Notes: generated by a model not told the origin, from the letters alone. Positions 1 through 7,670 are shown, counted from the stretch's first letter. The stretch: DNA of 18,539 nt from Bacteroidales bacterium (GCA_004552155.1 SFPF01000022.1:1-18539), one strand, 5' to 3'. A program made the numbers and translations.

Positions 1-173
1 TCTCCTACTTCCCATTGCCACAAATCAGCATCGGGCGATACCTCTAAAGTGCCCGAACGGCCACAACTGAACTTGTACTCTACAGTTTCTTGGGCATAAG
101 CGGCAATGCCTGGCACAGCAAAGCCGATAATGGCTAATATAATATTGTATAAAAAGAATCGAAGCAGGAACAT
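1..173 (-). CDS. Exported protein of unknown function (5' part only)
   Basis: The reading frame opens at an ATG at 173-171 and runs off the left edge, giving 57 residues. The N-terminus is a convincing Sec signal peptide: a short positive start (MFLLRFF), a hydrophobic core at about residues 8-24, and a likely cleavage site AYA|Q after residue 27. The visible mature part (QETVEYKFSCGRSGTLEVS...) is too short to assign to a family. The gene starts 9 bp after the stop of the lipid-kinase-family gene on the same strand, so it is probably the last or a later gene of the miaA operon. Export to the periplasm or beyond is inferred from the signal peptide. No lipobox is seen. Confidence 0.7.
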   Translation of the reverse strand, partial: MFLLRFFLYNIILAIIGFAVPGIAAYAQETVEYKFSCGRSGTLEVSPDADLWQWEVG

Positions 174-182
174 ATCGGGTGT

Positions 183-1178
183 TTAGGGAATTATGAACGA
201 TATCTTTTCCTGCATCACGCTCAAATCAACCTGCGAAACGCGCTCATGAACTACGCGCCCGTCGATGCTCATCGGGGCATTGCCCGTGGCTTCGAACGCG
301 ATGCTCTTGGTGCGCCACACGCTTACGCTCTTGTGACTGAGGAAGCGGTTGGTGAAGAGCAGCCAAATGCCGTGGAGCACTTGCGTGGGCTGCGGCGCGC
401 TCACCATGGTCACGTCCAAAAGCCCATTATAAGGCACTGCGCTCGGCGTCTGCCCGTAGCCGCGCGACGAACCGACGCAGAGCGTCATGGCGCGGCGGTC
501 GTCCACCCGCTCGCCGGGCAGGTTGAAGGTGAATCGGAAGGCGTGGCGCTTGAAAAGCAGAAGCACGGCGGAGAAAAGGTAAGAAAGCGTGTTGAGTCCG
601 CAAAGGGTGCGCGTCTTGCGGCGCAGGCTCGTGATAGATGCCGCCACGCCGAGGTTGACGCAGTTGAGGAAATAATATTTCTGCCCGCCCTTACCGCCGA
701 GCGTGCAAACGCCCACATCGACCTTGCGCTCATGGCCGCGCAGCAAGGCGTCGACGGCTGCGCGGCTGTCGCCTGCATTGAGTTCCCAAAAGCGTGCGAA
801 GTCGTTGCCGTAACCGGCGGGTATTACGCCCAAGGCCGGCAGCCGTCCCTCGCCGCCATTGACCGAAAAGATGCCGCAGAGGGCATGGTTGAGCGCGGCA
901 TCGCCGCCCACAACGACAATCTTTTTGTAGCCGGCGCGGGTCATCATCGACGCCAGGCGTTCCACCGATCCCGGGCTTTCGCTCCACACGTAGTCGAACG
1001 CCGCGCCGCGCTCCTGCAACAGGTGCAGGATTTTGCGCAGACGGCGGCGCGTGCCGCCTTGCCGGTTGCGCGGGCAGAAGATAACGCCCATGTCGGCAAT
1101 CTCGCCCGTGAGCCGCTGCGTGGCGCTCTCGGCCGAAACGTTTTCGTCGGTCTGTATATTCGTAGGTCTCAATTCCAT
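183..1178 (-). CDS. Diacylglycerol/lipid kinase family protein (YegS/BmrU-like)
   Basis: This 331-residue protein has the layout of the DAGK catalytic family, soluble enzymes that phosphorylate diacylglycerol or related lipids at the membrane. The nucleotide-binding region reads VVVGGDAALNHAL (about residues 88-100), followed by GVIPAGYGNDFAR (117-129). The C-terminus has a family-like SIDGRVV strand. Both core motifs deviate from the usual forms: GGDG-T/S is GGDAA, and P-x-GT-x-ND is PAGYGND, so the substrate or even activity is uncertain. The first ~29 residues are an extension beyond the usual start; Met30 (1091) is an alternative start that aligns better with the family. It lies 9 bp after miaA and 9 bp before the exported gene, so the three are probably co-transcribed. 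Confidence 0.85.
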   Translation of the reverse strand: MELRPTNIQTDENVSAESATQRLTGEIADMGVIFCPRNRQGGTRRRLRKILHLLQERGAAFDYVWSESPGSVERLASMMTRAGYKKIVVVGGDAALNHALCGIFSVNGGEGRLPALGVIPAGYGNDFARFWELNAGDSRAAVDALLRGHERKVDVGVCTLGGKGGQKYYFLNCVNLGVAASITSLRRKTRTLCGLNTLSYLFSAVLLLFKRHAFRFTFNLPGERVDDRRAMTLCVGSSRGYGQTPSAVPYNGLLDVTMVSAPQPTQVLHGIWLLFTNRFLSHKSVSVWRTKSIAFEATGNAPMSIDGRVVHERVSQVDLSVMQEKISFIIP

Positions 1179-1187
1179 AGTAGGTGG

Positions 1188-2084
1188 CTAAAAGAGTTTT
1201 TCTGCTAATCCGGGGTTCAGCCGCAGCGTTTCATCGAAATCCTCGCCGAGCCTTATCCAAAGTATGGGCGTGCCGCGGCGCTCCATGCCTCTGAACCACG
1301 TCATCTGCCTTTTGGCAAACTGATGGATGGCGATTTCGAGTTGCTGCGCCATTTCATCAAAAGTGATTTGCCCCGTAACGTAGAGCGTCACATATTTATA
1401 CTCCAAACCGTAATAGATGAGGTCTTCCGGTTTGATGCCCTCTGCGAGCAGACGCTCCACCTCGCCACACATGCCTTCGTCGAGGCGCTTGCGCAACCTT
1501 TGGCTGATGCGCTCGCGGCGCACCTCGCGGCTCACGTCCACACCGAGCGTCAGGCTCTCTATCTTCGGGAAGGGGCGACGGTCGAGCGGCGTTTGGCGAT
1601 AATATTCCTCAATCTCTATGGCGCGTATGGCGCGCTGCGCCGTGTCCACGTCGGTCGTATTGTGCAGCGACTTGTATGTGGCGGCCAATCTTTCGCGCAA
1701 TTCGGGATTTTGCGGCACGGGACTTAGCCTGTATGCCCGCAGCACGCTCTCAATATACAGCCCCGTGCCGCCGCAGAGCACCGCCTTGCGGCCGCGCCGG
1801 TGGATGTCGTTGTAGGCTTCGAGAAAGTCGCGCTGGTATTCAAATACGTTATACTTCGTGCCGGGTTCGACAATGTCTATCAAATGGTACGGCACGCTGC
1901 GGTCGCCGATGCGGTAGTCGTCCAAGTCCTTACCCGTGCCGAGGTCCATGCGACGGTACACCTGCCGGCTGTCGCCGCTGATGATTTCAGCGGCGAGGCG
2001 GTCGGCCAACTGCACGGCAAAGCGCGTCTTGCCGGAGGCCGTAGGGCCTAAAACGGTAATCAGGTCGTAGGACTTTTGCTCCAT
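1188..2084 (-). CDS. miaA: tRNA dimethylallyltransferase
   Basis: MiaA transfers a dimethylallyl group from DMAPP to N6 of adenosine 37 in tRNAs that read UNN codons, making i6A, the precursor of ms2i6A. The 298-residue length is normal for the family. Visible motifs are the P-loop GPTASGKT (residues 13-20), DSRQVY (38-43) with the catalytic-site aspartate, TGKDL, HLIDI and the GGTGLY segment. The C-terminal half contains the expected tRNA-binding helices with TWFRGMERR. The start follows an AT-rich stretch rather than a Shine-Dalgarno site, which is usual in Bacteroidota. An inverted octamer-repeat structure lies just upstream and could affect expression; the lipid-kinase-family gene follows after 9 bp. 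Confidence 0.95.
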   Translation of the reverse strand: MEQKSYDLITVLGPTASGKTRFAVQLADRLAAEIISGDSRQVYRRMDLGTGKDLDDYRIGDRSVPYHLIDIVEPGTKYNVFEYQRDFLEAYNDIHRRGRKAVLCGGTGLYIESVLRAYRLSPVPQNPELRERLAATYKSLHNTTDVDTAQRAIRAIEIEEYYRQTPLDRRPFPKIESLTLGVDVSREVRRERISQRLRKRLDEGMCGEVERLLAEGIKPEDLIYYGLEYKYVTLYVTGQITFDEMAQQLEIAIHQFAKRQMTWFRGMERRGTPILWIRLGEDFDETLRLNPGLAEKLF

Positions 2085-2098
2085 TTATATAGTTACGA

Positions 2099-2196
2099 GT
2101 TGACTAGTAAACAAGTAGACGAGACAAGAATGTTGTGCTAATTATTTTTCAAGAGTAACTTGTCTCGTTTACTAGTTTACTCGTTTACTTGTTTAC
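2099..2196. repeat. Inverted pair of 8-bp periodic repeats ending in GACAAG
   Basis: Two arms with an exact 8-bp period face each other across a 30-bp loop (2129-2158). The plus-strand arm has GTTGACTA at 2099, GTAAACAA at 2107, GTAGACGA at 2115 and the cap GACAAG at 2123-2128. The second arm, read on the minus strand from 2196 down to 2159, has four units of form GTAAACNA and the same cap. In RNA the arms would form a long imperfect stem just upstream of miaA. A third single arm occurs at 18447-18484. The family is not one I can name. Confidence 0.85.
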
Positions 2197-2210
2197 TAAA
2201 ATAACTCCAT

Positions 2211-2861
2211 TTATCGCAACATCATGTTATTCATACGCTCGTAGCCAATGGTAGTACTCGGACCGTGCCCGGGCAGCACTTTCACGTCTTCGGGCAGCGT
2301 GAGGATTTTTTCCGACAAAGCCGTCACGAGGCTGCTGGCATCGCCTCCGGGCAGGTCGCAGCGGCCGATGCTGCAACGGAACAGGCTGTCGCCCGTGAGC
2401 AGCAAACCTTCTTCTTCGCAATAGAAGCACACGCCGCCCGGCGTGTGGCCGGGCGTGGCAATGACGCGCAAGACATGAGAACCGAAACTAATCATATCTC
2501 CTTCGCGGAACGTCCGGCCGGGCGTGGGCAACTGCAAGGGGAAAGCGCGATGCAGGAACGCTTGCATTTGCGGAATGGCCTGATGATAGGTTTCCACTTC
2601 GTCAGCCGATATTTCGGGCAGCACGCCCCACGTGTCGCTGCAAAACTGTGCGCCAAAAAGGTGGTCAAAATGGGCGTGCGTGTTGAGCAGATGCTTTACT
2701 ATCAAATCGTTCTCGGCCACAAACGCGCGTATCTGCTCACATTCTGCCGGCAAAAAAGCACCGCAGTCAACGATTACCGCCTCGCGGCTTTCGTCCCAAA
2801 GCAGATAGCAATTCTCTTCAATAAAGTTGACGGTAAATGTCTTGTAATGGAGCGTGCTCAT
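2211..2861 (-). CDS. MBL-fold metallo-hydrolase (glyoxalase II-like)
   Basis: This is a 216-residue soluble metallo-beta-lactamase-fold hydrolase of the glyoxalase II/YcbL-like type. The metal ligands are all visible: THAHFDH at 61-67 (H62, H64, D66, H67), TPGHTPGG with H139, TGDSLF with D158 and LPGHG with H199. A two-metal hydrolase acting on a thioester or similar small substrate is expected, but the substrate cannot be read from sequence. The start chosen is MSTLHYKTF (2861), which matches where the family's first strand begins. An upstream ATG at 2891 would add ten residues and overlap the end of rsmG by 10 bp. It follows rsmG on the same strand. Confidence 0.88.
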   Translation of the reverse strand: MSTLHYKTFTVNFIEENCYLLWDESREAVIVDCGAFLPAECEQIRAFVAENDLIVKHLLNTHAHFDHLFGAQFCSDTWGVLPEISADEVETYHQAIPQMQAFLHRAFPLQLPTPGRTFREGDMISFGSHVLRVIATPGHTPGGVCFYCEEEGLLLTGDSLFRCSIGRCDLPGGDASSLVTALSEKILTLPEDVKVLPGHGPSTTIGYERMNNMMLR

Positions 2862-2881
2862 CTCTTTATGGAAAAAAATAT

Positions 2882-3505
2882 CTACCGGCACGGCACATAT
2901 ACCGCGCTTTTCGTTTCAAAAAATTCTTCTTGGAAATATCCTGACAAGGGCCAAGTCACGGCCGTCTTGCAAAGCGGCCGCAGTTCTTCGGCGAGGTCGC
3001 CGCCTTTCAGGCAAATCAGTCCATTGGGCAGGGCGTTAGTGCCTCCGGGGCGCACATTCTTGCGCACGAGTTTGAACAAATCGTTTAGGTTCATCACGGC
3101 ACGACTCACCACAAAGTCGAACTTTCCCTTTTCCTCTATCACATTGCGGTGCACCGCCGTCACATTTTCCAGTCCAAGCGCGTCAGCCACCGCCTGAGCC
3201 ACGCGCACCTTCTTGCCGATGCAGTCAATCAGGTAAAACCTACATTCAGGAAACATGATGGCAAGCGGTATGCCGGGGAAACCGCCGCCCGTGCCGATGT
3301 CCATTATTTCGGTGTCGGGGCGGAAGTTGATTACCTTGGCAATGCCCAAGGAATGAAGCACATGGTGGGGATAAAGGTTGTCGATATCCTTGCGCGAGAT
3401 GACGTTAATCTTTGCGTTCCAGTCGCGGTAGAGCGCATCGAGCTGAGCAAAGCGTTCCGTCTGCTGCGGCGTAAGGTTCGGAAAATATTTCTGGATAAGT
3501 TGCAT
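2882..3505 (-). CDS. rsmG: 16S rRNA (guanine-N7) methyltransferase RsmG
   Basis: RsmG (GidB) methylates N7 of G527 in 16S rRNA using S-adenosylmethionine. The 207-residue protein carries NVISRKD (34-40), the SAM-binding loop DIGTGGGFPG (69-78), and FDFVVSRAV (129-137), all characteristic of the family, and ends in a normal C-terminal strand. The open frame extends upstream to 3613, but the extra 36 residues are hydrophobic and unlike the family; MQLIQKYFPNL (start 3505) is the conserved beginning. A TAnnTTTG-type box on this strand at 3576-3569 would give a leader of about 55 nt. The gene is divergent from ftsY and probably heads the leftward operon. Confidence 0.94.
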   Translation of the reverse strand: MQLIQKYFPNLTPQQTERFAQLDALYRDWNAKINVISRKDIDNLYPHHVLHSLGIAKVINFRPDTEIMDIGTGGGFPGIPLAIMFPECRFYLIDCIGKKVRVAQAVADALGLENVTAVHRNVIEEKGKFDFVVSRAVMNLNDLFKLVRKNVRPGGTNALPNGLICLKGGDLAEELRPLCKTAVTWPLSGYFQEEFFETKSAVYVPCR

Positions 3506-3568
3506 ATAAATGAATGTCAGAAAGTGCGTGGCAAAGCAGATAAATAAACCATTAAGAATTATCCTTTG

Positions 3569-3576
3569 CAAAAGTA
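3569..3576 (-). promoter_or_regulatory. Putative -7 box for rsmG
   Basis: Read on the minus strand this is TACTTTTG, a full match to the Bacteroidota -7 consensus TAnnTTTG. A TTTG occurs upstream (minus strand 3605-3602) but at 25 bp rather than the usual ~20, so the promoter is only moderately supported. Confidence 0.45.
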
Positions 3577-3613
3577 AGCAAAACTTATTACTTTGCTGGG
3601 GCAAAACTGCCAT

Positions 3614-3659
3614 TATCTGCGCAGAAAAGCGTAAAAAACAAGCACTGCCTTATAAGAAA
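3614..3659. repeat. Two palindromic motifs also found at 15564-15683
   Basis: The rsmG-ftsY spacer contains TATCTGCGCAGA at 3614-3625 and CTTATAAGAAA at 3649-3659. Exactly these two strings recur in the same order in the M60-glnN spacer (15564-15575 and 15673-15683), where each extends to a perfect 14-bp palindrome. The function is unknown. They could be protein-binding sites or remnants of a dispersed repeat. Confidence 0.5.
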
Positions 3660-3684
3660 CTGCGATTAATTCAGCAAAAAAACG

Positions 3685-3692
3685 TATTTTTG
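3685..3692 (+). promoter_or_regulatory. Putative -7 box for ftsY
   Basis: TATTTTTG matches the TAnnTTTG consensus and would start transcription near 3699, giving a leader of roughly 67 nt before ftsY. No TTTG is present at the expected -33 distance, so support is partial. Confidence 0.4.
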
Positions 3693-3765
3693 CAACAAAT
3701 TAGGATTTGTGTGCATTGCCTGCATAGGCGAAAACGCGGCAGTGCACCCCATAAAAACGACTTGT

Positions 3766-4731
3766 ATGGGATTTTTTGATTTCTTTTCTAAGAAAAAAAA
3801 CAAGGAAACGCTCGACGCCGGCCTTGAAAAGACGAAAGAAAGCTTTTTCGGCAAACTCGCACGCGCCGTGGCCGGCAAAAGCAAGGTAGACGACGAGGTA
3901 CTCGACAACCTCGAGGAGATTCTGATTACTTCCGACGTGGGCGCAGACACTACCGTCGAGATTATCCAGCGCATCGAGGAGCGCGTGGCCCGCGATAAGT
4001 ATGTGGGTACTTCGGAGTTGCAAAACATTCTGCGCGAAGAGATTTCCGCCCTCCTTACCACCTGCGGCAACGACGACGAAACGGGATTTGACCTGCCAGA
4101 AGACAAGAAGCCGTATGTTATCATGGTGGTCGGCGTGAACGGCGTGGGCAAAACCACTACAATCGGCAAACTGGCCTACCAGTTTAAGGAGGCCGGCAAG
4201 AAAGTGGTGCTCGGCGCGGCCGACACGTTCCGCGCAGCCGCCGTGGAGCAGCTCTGCATTTGGGGCGAGCGCGTGGGTGTGCCTGTGGTGAAGCAACAGA
4301 TGGGCAGCGACCCCGCCAGCGTGGCTTACGACACGCTTTCATCGGCCAAGGCACAGGGGGCAGACGTGGTGATTATCGACACCGCCGGCCGTCTGCACAA
4401 CAAAGTGGGCCTGATGAACGAACTGACGAAAATAAAGAACGTGATGCGTAAGGTGGTACCCGATGCGCCCCACGAAATCCTTCTCGTGCTCGACGGCAGC
4501 ACAGGTCAGAATGCCTACGAGCAGGCACGCCAGTTTGTAAAAGCCACAGAAGTAACGGCACTTGCCGTGACCAAACTCGACGGCACAGCAAAAGGCGGCG
4601 TGGTAATCGGCATCTCGCATTTGCTCAAAGTGCCCGTGAAGTACATCGGTCTCGGCGAAAAGATGACCGACCTGCAGCCCTTCAACCGCCGCGCCTTTGT
4701 AGACTCGCTGTTTGGCGACAAAGAGGCGTAA
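3766..4731 (+). CDS. ftsY: Signal recognition particle receptor FtsY
   Basis: FtsY is the SRP receptor GTPase at the inner membrane and pairs with Ffh to deliver ribosomes making membrane proteins. The 321-residue protein has a short, charged N-terminal A region (MGFFDFFSKKKNK), the helical N domain, and a complete NG GTPase: G1 GVNGVGKTT (123-131), DTFRAAAVEQL, DTAGRLHN and TKLDGTAKGG. The A domain is short, as usual outside Gammaproteobacteria. The frame is open from 3709, but MGFFDFF at 3766 is the conserved beginning. In many Bacteroidota rpmB, rpmG and a small DUF4295 gene precede ftsY; here they are absent and rsmG is divergent. rimO follows after 46 bp. Confidence 0.96.
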   Translation: MGFFDFFSKKKNKETLDAGLEKTKESFFGKLARAVAGKSKVDDEVLDNLEEILITSDVGADTTVEIIQRIEERVARDKYVGTSELQNILREEISALLTTCGNDDETGFDLPEDKKPYVIMVVGVNGVGKTTTIGKLAYQFKEAGKKVVLGAADTFRAAAVEQLCIWGERVGVPVVKQQMGSDPASVAYDTLSSAKAQGADVVIIDTAGRLHNKVGLMNELTKIKNVMRKVVPDAPHEILLVLDGSTGQNAYEQARQFVKATEVTALAVTKLDGTAKGGVVIGISHLLKVPVKYIGLGEKMTDLQPFNRRAFVDSLFGDKEA

Positions 4732-4777
4732 AATCAGTAAGGACTTTTTTTTCCTATATATACATATAATAATATAT

Positions 4778-6073
4778 ATGCACAGCGTAGACATCATCAC
4801 GATGGGCTGCTCCAAAAACCTTGTGGATTCGGAGCAGCTGATGCGGCAATTCAAGAAATTCGGCTATAAAATATATCACAACCCCGAGCGGACGCACGGC
4901 GACGTGGCCGTGGTGAACACTTGCGGCTTTATCGGCGACGCTAAAGAGGAGAGTGTGAACATGATACTCGAACTATGCGACGCAAAAGAGCGCGGCGAAC
5001 TCAAAAAAGTGTTCGTAATGGGTTGCCTTTCTGAAAGATACCTCAATGAGCTCGTTGAGGAAGTGCCGCAGGTGGATAAGTTTTACGGCAAGTTCAACTG
5101 GAAGGAATTGCTCACCGACCTTTGCGGCGATTACGACGAGACGCTGCGCAACCGCCGCGTGCTCACCACGCCCAAACACTACGCCTATTTGAAAATATCC
5201 GAGGGCTGTGACCGCAAATGCGCCTATTGCGCCATTCCCATCATCACAGGCAGCCACAAAAGCCGTCCCATGGAAGAAATCCTCGATGAAGTCAGGGAAT
5301 TGGTGGCAGATGGGGTGAGCGAGTTCCAAGTCATCGCCCAGGAACTTACCTACTACGGCATCGACCTCTACAAGGAGCAACGCCTGCCTCAACTGATAGA
5401 AGCCATGGCGCAGATTCCAGGCGTGCGTTGGATAAGGTTGCATTATGCTTATCCCACGCATTTTCCAAAAGATTTGCTGCGCGTAATGCGCGAATACCCA
5501 AATGTTTGCAACTATTTAGATATAGCGTTGCAACACATTGCTGATCCCGTGTTGCAGCGTATGCAGCGCCACATCACGAAAGCCGAGACCCTTGCCCTTT
5601 TACAGGAGATGCGGCGCGAGGTGCCCGGCATCTGTATCCGCACCACGCTGATGGTCGGATTTCCGGGCGAGACGGAGGAAGACTTCAACGAACTCCTCGA
5701 ATTTGTGCGCGAGGTGCGTTTCGACCGCATGGGGGCTTTTGCTTACAGCGAGGAAGAAGGCACTTACGCAGCCCTGAACTATGAAGACGATGTGCCCGAA
5801 GAGGTGAAGCAGGCGCGGCTGGACAAACTGATGTCTGTGCAAGAGCGCATCTCCGCCGAACTCTGTGCCGCGAAAGTCGGTCAGCGCGTCACGGTGGTGA
5901 TAGACCGCCAAGAAGGCGATTACTACATAGGGCGTACGGAGGCCGACTCTCCCGAAGTGGATTGCGAGGTACTCGTGCCTGTAAACGAGCAGACGCTGCA
6001 AACCGGCGCATTCTATACGGCTGAAATCACGGGAGCCGATGAATTCGACCTTTATGCCACGATTGAGGACTGA
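4778..6073 (+). CDS. rimO: Ribosomal protein S12 methylthiotransferase RimO
   Basis: RimO is a radical-SAM enzyme with two [4Fe-4S] clusters that adds a methylthio group to an aspartate of ribosomal protein S12. The 431-residue protein has the N-terminal UPF0004 domain with cluster cysteines C11 (MGCSKN), C49 (NTCGF) and C83 (MGCLSER), the radical-SAM motif C144-x3-C148-x2-C151 (CDRKCAYC), GFPGET, and a C-terminal TRAM domain. The specific MGCSKNLVDSE start favours RimO over MiaB. The open frame reaches back into ftsY (4712), but the start at 4778, preceded by an AT-only stretch, removes a non-homologous extension. HU follows after 15 bp, so ftsY-rimO-HU-HU/LysM may be one transcript. Confidence 0.96.
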   Translation: MHSVDIITMGCSKNLVDSEQLMRQFKKFGYKIYHNPERTHGDVAVVNTCGFIGDAKEESVNMILELCDAKERGELKKVFVMGCLSERYLNELVEEVPQVDKFYGKFNWKELLTDLCGDYDETLRNRRVLTTPKHYAYLKISEGCDRKCAYCAIPIITGSHKSRPMEEILDEVRELVADGVSEFQVIAQELTYYGIDLYKEQRLPQLIEAMAQIPGVRWIRLHYAYPTHFPKDLLRVMREYPNVCNYLDIALQHIADPVLQRMQRHITKAETLALLQEMRREVPGICIRTTLMVGFPGETEEDFNELLEFVREVRFDRMGAFAYSEEEGTYAALNYEDDVPEEVKQARLDKLMSVQERISAELCAAKVGQRVTVVIDRQEGDYYIGRTEADSPEVDCEVLVPVNEQTLQTGAFYTAEITGADEFDLYATIED

Positions 6074-6088
6074 TACAATATTATATAT

Positions 6089-6361
6089 ATGAATAACAAA
6101 GATTTTCTCAACGCAGTTTCCCGCCGCATGGGCATTTCCCAAAAAGAAGTTCAGGCAATGTCGAACGCGTTTGCCAAGGCTCTGTCGGAAAATCTCGACG
6201 ATGAAAACAGCCTGAACGTGCCCGGCTTCGGAAGTTTTGAGGTGAAAAAGAAGTTGGAGCGCGTGGTGGTCAGCCCTATTACCAAGAAGCGCAAACTCGT
6301 GCCGCCCAAACTCGCGCTTGCCTTCAAGCCGAGCAGTGTGTTGAAAGATAAAATACAATAA
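6089..6361 (+). CDS. HU-family DNA-binding protein
   Basis: This 90-residue protein is a complete HU/IHF-type nucleoid protein. Helices at the N-terminus (DFLNAVSRRMGISQKEVQAM) are followed by the hallmark NVPGFGSFEVKKK, a positively charged arm region (VVVSPITKKRKLVPPK) and the closing LALAFKPS helix. It is expected to bend and bind DNA as a dimer. It begins 15 bp after rimO and ends 3 bp before the next gene, which itself starts with an HU domain. The two could form a heterodimer; this is inferred from adjacency and family pairing, as with IHF alpha/beta. Confidence 0.93.
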   Translation: MNNKDFLNAVSRRMGISQKEVQAMSNAFAKALSENLDDENSLNVPGFGSFEVKKKLERVVVSPITKKRKLVPPKLALAFKPSSVLKDKIQ

Positions 6362-6364
6362 AGG

Positions 6365-7639
6365 ATGCCTGTAAAGAACAAAATTTCGCTTCAAGAATTG
6401 GCAGAGTTCATGACAGCTGCCGATGAGACCCTCGACAAGAAAACTTGCGAGGCGTTTGCACGCACCCTTTTCGAGGTGGTTGAAGAAGCCCTGCTCTCTG
6501 ATAAATTTGTCAAGGTGAAAGGCTTTGGCACGTTTAAACTCGTCGCTGTGAGCGACCGAGAAAGCGTGAACATCAATACGGGCGAACGCTTTCAGATTGA
6601 AGGACATACAAAGGTGTCCTTCATTCCCGACAATACCTTGAAAGAAGAAATCAACCGCCCCTTTGCGCATTTCGAGACCATCGATCTTAGCGACGAGACC
6701 GAGCAGGCAGAACTTGATGCCATTGATGCCGCTGCCGCCGAAGAAGCGCTGGAAAATGAAGAAGCAGAAGAAACGGTTGAGGAGGTTGCGGAAGAGATGC
6801 CCGCAGATGAACCTACCGAAGAGGTTGTCGAAGAAGAGGTCAAGGAGGAAGTACCCGAAGAGGTGCTTAAAGAAGAGCCTGTCGAGGAAACCGAAGAACC
6901 TATGGAAGAGCCAGTTGCTACTGAACCTCAAACCATTGTGACGGCTGAGAAAAAGGAAGAAGAGCCTGCAAAGGCCGAAGAACCTGCCGCCGATACTACT
7001 CTTGAAAGCGAAAAAGCTCCTGAACCCGAAGCCGAGGAGCAGGAAGAAGCGCCGTCTGCCTTGCCTGTTTCATACGAATACACCGAACAGCCGCCCCGCC
7101 GTCCGTTTAACTGGTGGAAAGCCATAGGCGTGTTTTTCTTTGTCCTCGCACTGATGCTGCTCAGCTACTTTGCCGGCTATTACCGCCTGCTATGCCCCTG
7201 CATCATCGGCTTGCCCGAGTGGACAGAGCCGCAGCCCGCCCAGCCTGCCGCCAAGGTACAGCCGGCTAAGACCGCACCCGCAAAACCGCAGCCTGCGCCG
7301 GCAGAAACAACCGCCCCGAAAATTTCGGAAAATCCGCTTAATTCGGAAAATCCGGAGCAGCCCGAGTCCCGTAAAAGCAAGCCTGTAAAGCCTGACCCCG
7401 CGCCCCGCAAGCAGCAATCCGCACCCGCAGAAGTTGCCCCCGCGCCCCCGGCCGACACCACGGTTGCCACGCAGCCGCACACTGTGGCACGCGGCGAAAC
7501 GCTTTATTCCATTGCCCGCAAATACTATGGCTCGGATAAATATGTCAATGTCATTATCCGCCACAACCGAATAAAGAATCCCAATAATATCGAGAAGGGC
7601 ACGACCCTCCAAATCCCTATCCTCGATACCGGGAATTGA
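6365..7639 (+). CDS. Membrane-spanning HU-domain protein with C-terminal LysM
   Basis: The 424-residue protein reads as four parts. Residues 1-100 are an HU/IHF domain, with VKVKGFGTFKL at 49-59 and a DNA-arm region through about 98. Residues 104-230 form a long Glu/Pro/Val linker, very acidic. Residues 253-273 form one hydrophobic segment after RRPFNWWK; the positive charges favour the N-terminus in the cytoplasm. Residues 283-371 are Pro/Ala/Lys-rich, then a LysM domain (HTVARGETLYSIARKYYG, from 372) closes the protein. The predicted topology puts the DNA-binding domain on the nucleoid and LysM on peptidoglycan, so it could tether chromosome to wall. That role is inference. It follows the small HU gene by 3 bp. 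Bacteroidota HU proteins fused to SPOR domains are a known parallel. Confidence 0.9.
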   Translation: MPVKNKISLQELAEFMTAADETLDKKTCEAFARTLFEVVEEALLSDKFVKVKGFGTFKLVAVSDRESVNINTGERFQIEGHTKVSFIPDNTLKEEINRPFAHFETIDLSDETEQAELDAIDAAAAEEALENEEAEETVEEVAEEMPADEPTEEVVEEEVKEEVPEEVLKEEPVEETEEPMEEPVATEPQTIVTAEKKEEEPAKAEEPAADTTLESEKAPEPEAEEQEEAPSALPVSYEYTEQPPRRPFNWWKAIGVFFFVLALMLLSYFAGYYRLLCPCIIGLPEWTEPQPAQPAAKVQPAKTAPAKPQPAPAETTAPKISENPLNSENPEQPESRKSKPVKPDPAPRKQQSAPAEVAPAPPADTTVATQPHTVARGETLYSIARKYYGSDKYVNVIIRHNRIKNPNNIEKGTTLQIPILDTGN

Positions 7640-7670
7640 CGGTCTGAAGCAATTAAGAATGTTAAGAATA

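Noticed and set aside
246..1208. 320-codon open frame on the plus strand
   Set aside because: It is antisense to the lipid-kinase-family gene, Arg/Ala/His-rich and without family likeness.
5600..6931. 443-codon open frame on the minus strand
   Set aside because: It spans rimO, HU and half of the HU-LysM gene on the opposite strand; its Phe/His-rich composition is that of antisense Glu/Lys codons.
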